NCBI RefSeq assembly: GCF_030936135.1
Contig: NC_082598.1
Coordinates: 10,606,687 to 10,670,686, forward strand
Direction of reading: 5' to 3'
Length of the DNA: 64,000 nt
DNA from: Gavia stellata
Lineage: Eukaryota > Chordata > Aves > Gaviiformes > Gaviidae
Shown: positions 58,201-64,000 of the stretch, one piece after another
Position numbering within the stretch: the first letter of the stretch is position 1
How the letters are laid out: each line of letters begins with the position of its first letter
The notes under the pieces: generated by a model
Told to the model about the DNA's origin: nothing
Database searches by the model: none
What the model saw: only the letters and a program-made list of their open reading frames with translations
Position numbers and translations under genes: made by a program

Positions 58201-61200
58201 TGTTCAGAAAGTGGTCAAGCAGCACAGTAAGCTGGAGCAGGGAGAGCCCACAGTTGCAGTACATCACCAAGCCTCTGCCATGACCTCTCAGCAGGGGCTC
58301 TCAGATACATGCTGTAAAGTCCTCTCCCACTCCAGCTAAGTAGTTTTAAAACAAGAATAGCATGGAACACAGAATACGTACTGGGCAGAGCACACAGAAA
58401 ACACTCAATCACTGTGCTTCTGATCACAAGCTGATCTGTGAAATGGTACTTACAGAGCAACATGAAAAAAGCATCTGAGGAATTTCACAGCTAACAGAAA
58501 ATAATTTGCAGCCTCTCTGCTGGACCTTTTTCCCCCCCTTCTTTGTTTTCCTTATGTTCTGCAAGCTTGCAATGGAACTTATTTCAAAACTTTTTTGAAC
58601 TGTAAGTTTATTTACACGCTCTAGAACCTGTACATGGCTCTCTACAGACATGCCAGAAGACAGTATGTTTATATAATAATCCGTAAGGTTTGAGACCCAA
58701 AGTTGTGAGAGATTATGACACACACAGACATATGCAAGATCAGGAACCAAGATAATGAAACTCAAGTATCTGCTTTACTTGTTAGAGGAGAGCAAATCTC
58801 ATTAACAATTCCATTAACTATGCTTATCAACAGTGACAATTCCCTCCCACTCCCTCCACTTCCAGCTTTTCTCCTTTTTTAAAGGTAATAATTGTTTTCT
58901 AAGTCTAAAGCAGGCTGTATTTCAGTCTTTTATGAAGTTGTATTCCATGTCATCTCTTCATGTGAGAAATTTATGGATCAAGCTCATAAAATTAAAACAG
59001 TAAGAGTCCTATTTGCTGATTCTACTTACTGTCAAAATTGAACCCCAAGAAATTTTTTGGTGTGACAGTATGTCAACATTCCACAGAACCGGATATGTGC
59101 TCATTTAAAAATATTCTGTGTTGACAGCCTAACCATCACATTTATCAGCAACACTTCCACCATCAATATTAAAAACATGATTGGATACTTTGATTTCAAA
59201 GCATCAATATTGACTGAAAAATTCTCAAAGAGAACACTGTGCCGTTCCTCTAATGTATCTTCTATTGAGCTTTTCCTCACTGCTAACAGAAACCAACACC
59301 ATGCAAATTTAACTAGTGCAGAATCATTAACAGAAATACAAAGGAAATTTAAAAAAGGGTTAACACTTGATCATCAATTACCACTAAATATTTTAAAATA
59401 GTTTCTTATCTGATTTTGCAGAATCCTATATTTCAACTGTACCAAAACCTTTGTAGATCAAACATTCCTAAGAGAATACACAAAGGAGAAAATACTTTAA
59501 GTGCTATGTAACCCACCCACTCTGTAACCTCTTCCCAACTCCTTCTAAGAGTTCAGCTGTCAGTGTTCTGAGAATCCTGGGCTTAGCTCTGATGCAGCCC
59601 AGCTGTGTAACCTTGGCTCACACTTCAGAGTAAACTGTGAGAAGCAGCTGGGAGAAAGTCTGTAGGGTACAGCCATACAAGATAATAAAGGTGAAACCGC
59701 AGTGCTAAGCTTGCTGAGAAAGAGAACATTAGTAGCTCAAGAATTCAAAAGAAAAAAAATGCCAGCATGGAAAGGCATAAAAATCCTAAAGGGAAAAAGA
59801 AAGGAGCTGCAAGACAACCACTCTGTACTACTGAAGATGTACTGGAATACTGCAGCAACAGAAGCTGAACCTTCCTCACCAAACTGATGACTACTCAGAG
59901 AACAAAAACTCCCCAGGTGTCTTAACAAGAGTAATGAACATATTCATATATAGCCTGTAGTTCTTTAAATCCCAGATGTCTTGTGAGTTTGCCAACAATT
60001 GAATTTTTCACTTGAGAATATCCAGCCTGCAGAGTCTCTTCACACATGCTAAGTGACACTCAGAGTGACCCAGACAAAGATACTAACACATGAATTAGTT
60101 ACTATGCTCTGACAAAGCTTCTCATAAGTGAATTATTGTCACTAAACTTGTCAATAAAAAAAGGCCCAGATCTAGAATAACTTTAAAGCTAGAAATGAAT
60201 CCAAAATAAAAAGTCGAAGAAAGAGGAAGATTGGAAAATAAAAATTATTTGCTAGCATACGGATCAAATTGAAAAGATAGTCTTAGTCTCCCTGTTGTCT
60301 GTGCAAGTTCCTAAGTTTACACAGCTATGTTACAGCACAGACTAATCCTGCTTGTGGGGATAACTGCCCTCTGTTACGCTACAAGAAATCCATGTTAAAT
60401 AACAAAAAGGAAAAATACCAACTTGGTATTATACTTCTCTCATTTATCTCGGTGATATGGTTATTAGCTGAAGAGGGAGAATATCTGCAGCATTAGCTGC
60501 TGCCTCACTGTGAAGATACAGGGTACTCATCGGGACTCTGTTAAGGACTGTAAATTTCAGAGGACAGTCCAATCACACAGTCTATTATAAAACAACAATA
60601 TTGCAAAAATACTGCACCGTGGGCAACATGACTTCATTTCCTTTAATAACTTCAGTACTTTCCTTCCTGCCAACAACACTCAAGGATCTAGTTCATAACA
60701 AGATGCCCAAGAATCAAGGTTGTGTATGGCTAACCTAGCAAATGATTTTGGTCTTTTGTTCAAAACAATAAATTCTGTGTGGAAGATTTTAATTGAAATT
60801 TAAAAGATAAACCTTAATACCAATTATTTTACTTTATTACTCATTTACTCTAAACAGGCTCACCCTGGGTCTGTTTTTTGGGTAGAGATAGATGAAGTAC
60901 TCCAAGAAGAAAATTGATGAGTTCGGGTACAAATCTTCTGGAGAGAGATACATATTCCAAGAACAAACAGCATACAAATAACCCTTTAATAACATCTTGC
61001 AATGTTGTAATGCGACACTAAGAGAAAAAAAAAGGCACAAAATATTCATAATTAAAAGTCTATACATCACAAACAAATATAGGATCTCCCAAAAAGCAGA
61101 AATATTTAGCAAGTTGTCCACATTTAACATATGTAGAATTACACCCTTTGGCTTTCCCTTGCCCTCACTAAAGAGTATAAGGAGAATTGAATAAGAAGTC

Positions 61201-64000
61201 TGTTAGAACTCGTTTAGCCACTAGAAGGTGCTAAACTACAAACAATAAGTTCGTTTCGCTTGCTTGCTCTGCCATCTGACCTCTTTTAGTCCTACTTTTT
61301 TGCTCTCCAATGCCCCATATCCATTTTCAGAAATGAACCAAGGAAATACAAGGCTCAGAGCAACTGGGATATCTGACAGCAACAGAACAACTAGCTCAAG
61401 ACTTTAAAAAATGTAAACAGGTATTTGGATAGAAAAATAAGTACATATTTTAACTGCACTTCAATGCATTGCATTAGGTACATTTTCAGAGGAAAAAAAT
61501 ACTGCCAATTTTTAAGTAACTATCTTTAAGTAGGAACAAATCACTCACTAATGAATGATTTCAGACTGTATTCAGTCTGTTCTATTAGTCCTATGTAATT
61601 TGCCGTATTAGGAATTCTTGCATGACAGTTTGAAAAAATGATTTGATATGGTTTTGTGAGTTGGATTGTACTCTGCAAGGATTTTTTCCTCTTCACTTTT
61701 TCTTCAAATTACTATCTGTGACTATATCAAACACAAAGCTGCTTTTTCAGTACATTTCCAATATATCCATTAACGCTAACACATATATTTGGACCTAGGA
61801 AGAAACAAGGAAATGAAGTTATATACTGAGATACGACATCATGGACATACCTTAGTAAGTAGCTGACTCATGTAAATAAAAGCAGGTGTTACAACTGGAT
61901 GCCAGAAGTCAGAAGTTGGAAACAGCAGAGATGTAACTTTCAAATAAATAAGCTGATAGCACATAAAACAGAGTAAGGCAAAAATACAGTAAGACATTAC
62001 TCCCAGGATCTTGACTTTACTCATTCATCAGGTACACATGTGTAACTGCCATGTAGTAGTGTAAAAAATACTACAATATACATAATTTCAAAAAATCTGA
62101 TATGATACATGACCTATTTACTGAGACGACTGCTTAAGTTACATGAGAAAATGGAGTATCTATTATAGGTGTAACATTGCACTAATTCAACAAGGCAGCT
62201 GAAAGAACAACCAAGAAGGAACTATGCCTCGCAACTCCATTTACCCCGTAAGAAAATCTGACCCCCTTCAGCCCACCATAATCACATACTCTCACACCAC
62301 AAACAAATGAGCAAGTAGCCACACAGGGCCTGTGACACCTTTCAACAGGTCCTAAACACAGACAAGTGACCAGGATCCTCAGGCACTAGTACACATCAAC
62401 AAATAACAGTTGCAGCCAAAAGAACTGAACAGCTATTAGGTACACTTTTACTGAAGGGGACTTGTTAGAGAGCTACAAGTGACTGCCTGTCAAGACCATA
62501 AGGATGTTGAACATCAGTTGCGAGGTAATTCTGAAAATTATCTAAGCGAATATTTACATAGTAAGCTAGATGCAAGTAAAGTTTTATTGTTTCAGCACTG
62601 TTTCGCTCTACGAAGTTTCTGTCATAAACAAATATTCTCCTGACTGTTTTGGTTACTAAATACCACAGTCCAAATTTCAGGTTAGATTAACTATAGGCAC
62701 ATACAAGGTCTACTAACACAACTGGTCTAAGGAACTGTCATTCAAACAAGTGCTTTGAGAATAGAAGAGTGATATAATTCCACCCTGAAAGATAATGATG
62801 GCTTGAAACATGAAAAAGTCCACTGAAGGGAATAAAAGTCAGAAGCGTGACTGGTGTTGTAAGGGTGACAGTAACAAAATAAAAATTAAAAGCTCTCTAC
62901 AATACATTTCCTGCAAAATCCAAAACATCCTGAATGAAGACTCTTCAAAAGAACTCAATATAAATATTTTCCAAGCTGTAAGAACCAAGTCGTCTAAGCA
63001 AATCTTTCAGTCTATTTTCTTTCAATAGTCTAATTATTCCATTAGGCAGCACTGCTTCATCAAGCTGGGAGACAGAAAACAAGTAGCTCCCTTTGGATTA
63101 CTGACTTACGGTTTGTCTTTGAAACCTTTTACTACAATAAACAAATACTCATTTCCCATATACTCCATTCTTGAATTCCCTGACAGCCATTTACCTGGAC
63201 ACTGAAAAAGGAGTCTGTTCACATTTGGCATGGCCACTGAAATTTTGAAATATTACTAATAAAAGAAGGAAAGATCAATTCTTTCCGAGTCATTAATTTA
63301 GCAATTATCATATATAAAGTACAAAGAAATGTTGTATTTTTATACCCATAATAATATTTCCTTGTTATTTTTGTTAACCTAGGAGATAGTGCACTTCTGT
63401 GAAGCGCTTTTTTTAAACATTTGCACTTAACACAATTAAAGAAATCACAATACAACTGACAATATCGCTTCTTCCTAGAACTACCCATGTAAGTTTCATT
63501 AAGAAAAGAAAGAATATTCTGCTATGAAAACTGGAGTGGTAATTTTAAGATCTTTTCCCCCTATTAATATTTGAGTTACACTTCTATTCTGAAGAAATGT
63601 GTGGAGGGGGTTGGTTTGTTTGTTTGGGTTGTTTTTTTCTCAGGCTTTTTTTTGTTTTGTTTTGGGGGGTTTTTTTTGTTACAACCTATCTCGAGAGAGG
63701 CAATTTAAAATATTGAGAAACCTAAAAAGTCACAGATGCTAGCAATTCATTACATACTTCAAAATATAAAATTAAATTTCATGTCATCTTGCTTTTACTG
63801 GCATTTCTGTGCTAATGGAAAGAACAAGAGATTTTTCCTAACAGTATGCATTCATTACCGTGTCTAAACCTGGAAATGTTGCACGGCCTTTGACTTCAAT
63901 TACTTCTTCCATATCATGTGCAGCGTCTCGAAGGATAAACTTAGTACTGTCACTGGCTGCCTCAGGAAACATCTGGCAAAGACTGTACAATGGCCTATTA
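52136..64000 (-). CDS. NOP14: NOP14 nucleolar protein, C-terminal part (eight exons)
   Basis: NOP14 is a nucleolar component of the small-subunit processome, needed for 18S rRNA processing and 40S assembly. Eight minus-strand exons are visible, from 63859-64000 (cut by the window edge) down to the stop at 52138-52136, and join with consistent phases into 359 residues. Human NOP14 is about 857 residues, so this is roughly the C-terminal 40%. Landmarks: [108 protein letters not shown]; and the final [17 protein letters not shown], all matching the family. The end is strongly basic. The tandem order with MFSD10 (same strand) is as in human. A frame-broken CR1 sits in one intron. The 5' half lies beyond position 64000. 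Confidence 0.97.
52585..52740 (-). CDS. NOP14: NOP14 exon with basic LEFGRKQG segment
   Basis: 156 nt, acceptor CATTTCAG, donor AGAG|GTAATG. Codes for [20 protein letters not shown], then [20 protein letters not shown] and [11 protein letters not shown]. This is the most conserved stretch of NOP14 here; the positively charged helix probably binds RNA or pre-ribosomes (inference). Confidence 0.97.
53974..54092 (-). CDS. NOP14: NOP14 exon (39 residues plus split Val)
   Basis: 119 nt, acceptor CATTTTCAG, donor AGT|GTAAGT. Codes for [20 protein letters not shown], then [20 protein letters not shown]. The CEKxKPVPLKxxTPxxVKV motif is shared with human. Confidence 0.95.
55077..55224 (-). CDS. NOP14: NOP14 exon (about 50 residues)
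   Basis: 148 nt, acceptor TTAACAG, donor CAG|GTACGT. Codes for (R)[20 protein letters not shown], then [19 protein letters not shown] and [10 protein letters not shown], corresponding to human RLSCLAVGLALLKRCVLMYGSLPSFHAIM in order and spacing. Confidence 0.93.
56065..56224 (-). CDS. NOP14: NOP14 exon (about 53 residues)
   Basis: 160 nt, acceptor TTTTTTAG, donor TCAG|GTACGT. Codes for (G)[18 protein letters not shown], then [18 protein letters not shown] and [16 protein letters not shown]. HPFxxxGKNxELL and EANHIR-like ends match human. Enters in phase 1 and ends in phase 2. Confidence 0.93.
56225..60863 (-). other. NOP14 intron (4.6 kb) hosting a CR1 copy
   Basis: The longest NOP14 intron in the window. 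Apart from the CR1 element at about 56473-58044, I see no coding sequence; 58.1-60.8 kb is AT-rich and unremarkable. Confidence 0.6.
56473..58044 (+). mobile_element. CR1 copy, 5'-truncated, frame-broken
   Basis: Plus-strand CR1 in a NOP14 intron (antisense to the gene). RT sequence is spread over several frames: [14 protein letters not shown] (decayed motif A), [10 protein letters not shown] (motif C intact), [60 protein letters not shown]. Frameshifts and stops break it at about 56790, 57000, 57490 and 57780. The 3' end GACCTTGAAGGTCCCTTCC is present, but the octamer tail is reduced to a single ACAGAATCACAGAA-like stretch. Confidence 0.93.
60864..61017 (-). CDS. NOP14: NOP14 exon (51 residues plus split Gly)
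   Basis: 154 nt, acceptor TTCTCTTAG after a long T-run, donor CAGG|GTGAGC. Codes for [20 protein letters not shown], then [20 protein letters not shown] and [11 protein letters not shown]. Ends in phase 1. Confidence 0.95.
61851..61952 (-). CDS. NOP14: NOP14 exon (34 residues)
   Basis: 102 nt, phase 0 at both ends, acceptor TGCTATCAG, donor AAG|GTATGT. Codes for [20 protein letters not shown], then [14 protein letters not shown], nearly identical to human [20 protein letters not shown]. Confidence 0.96.
61953..63858 (-). other. NOP14 intron (1.9 kb)
   Basis: AT-rich intron with no gene. A T/G-rich tract lies at about 63605-63680. The other NOP14 introns (61018-61850, 55225-56064, 54093-55076, 52741-53973, 52236-52584) likewise hold nothing recognisable beyond a small hairpin at 53591-53612. 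Confidence 0.6.
63603..63682. repeat. T/G-rich low-complexity tract
   Basis: GGGTTGGTTTGTTTGTTTGG and TTTTGTTTTGTTTTGGGG in the NOP14 intron about 180 bp from the exon at 63859. Confidence 0.75.
63859..64000 (-). CDS. NOP14: NOP14 exon, cut by window edge
   Basis: The 3' 142 nt of an exon, with donor ACG|GTAATG at 63858. Codes for [20 protein letters not shown], then [20 protein letters not shown] and TFPGLDT; human has PLYQLCQMFPESASKAMKFVLRDAMHEMEE at this point. The acceptor lies outside the window. Confidence 0.95.

Overview
This is a window of vertebrate nuclear DNA, almost certainly from a bird. The evidence is: (i) interspersed CR1 LINE copies with the bird-type ATTCTRTG-like 3' octamer tail; (ii) three spliced genes in the order ADD1 > < MFSD10 < NOP14, the order known from human 4p16.3; (iii) GT-AG introns, one CpG island and AT-rich introns with scattered A/C and T/G low-complexity tracts. 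I cannot name the species.

Layout. 1-19.7 kb (+ strand): the 3' part of ADD1 (alpha-adducin). Its visible exons code for the distal neck and tail. They include the known 31-residue alternative insert, the known alternative exon that ends the short isoform, and the last exon with the MARCKS-related Lys-rich tail, followed by a 3' UTR of about 2.1 kb. A nearly full-length CR1 reverse-transcriptase frame (655 codons, no stop) lies antisense in one ADD1 intron. 20.1-46.7 kb (- strand): complete MFSD10, a 12-exon coding sequence that assembles to 461 residues with every splice phase matching. It converges tail-to-tail on ADD1. Its probable promoter is a CpG island at about 46.5-47.3 kb. 47.3-51.9 kb: intergenic DNA with no gene that I can support. 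51.9-64.0 kb (- strand): the last eight coding exons of NOP14 (359 residues including the C-terminus). The 5' part of that gene lies beyond the right edge.

The genes are neighbours rather than a pathway. Alpha-adducin caps actin filaments and recruits spectrin. MFSD10 is a major-facilitator transporter. NOP14 is a small-subunit processome protein needed for 18S rRNA maturation. No operon-like, viral, CRISPR or RNA-gene content was recognised.

The most interesting item is a stretch in an ADD1 intron (11693-12067). It has a good acceptor, a phase-matched open frame and two alternative in-frame donors (105 or 375 nt). It looks like a cassette exon coding for 35 or 125 extra residues in the adducin tail and is not among the adducin exons I know. 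Other points are an unusually intact CR1 frame, a 22-bp perfect palindrome in the ADD1 3' UTR, and a GC-rich block between the convergent poly(A) sites.
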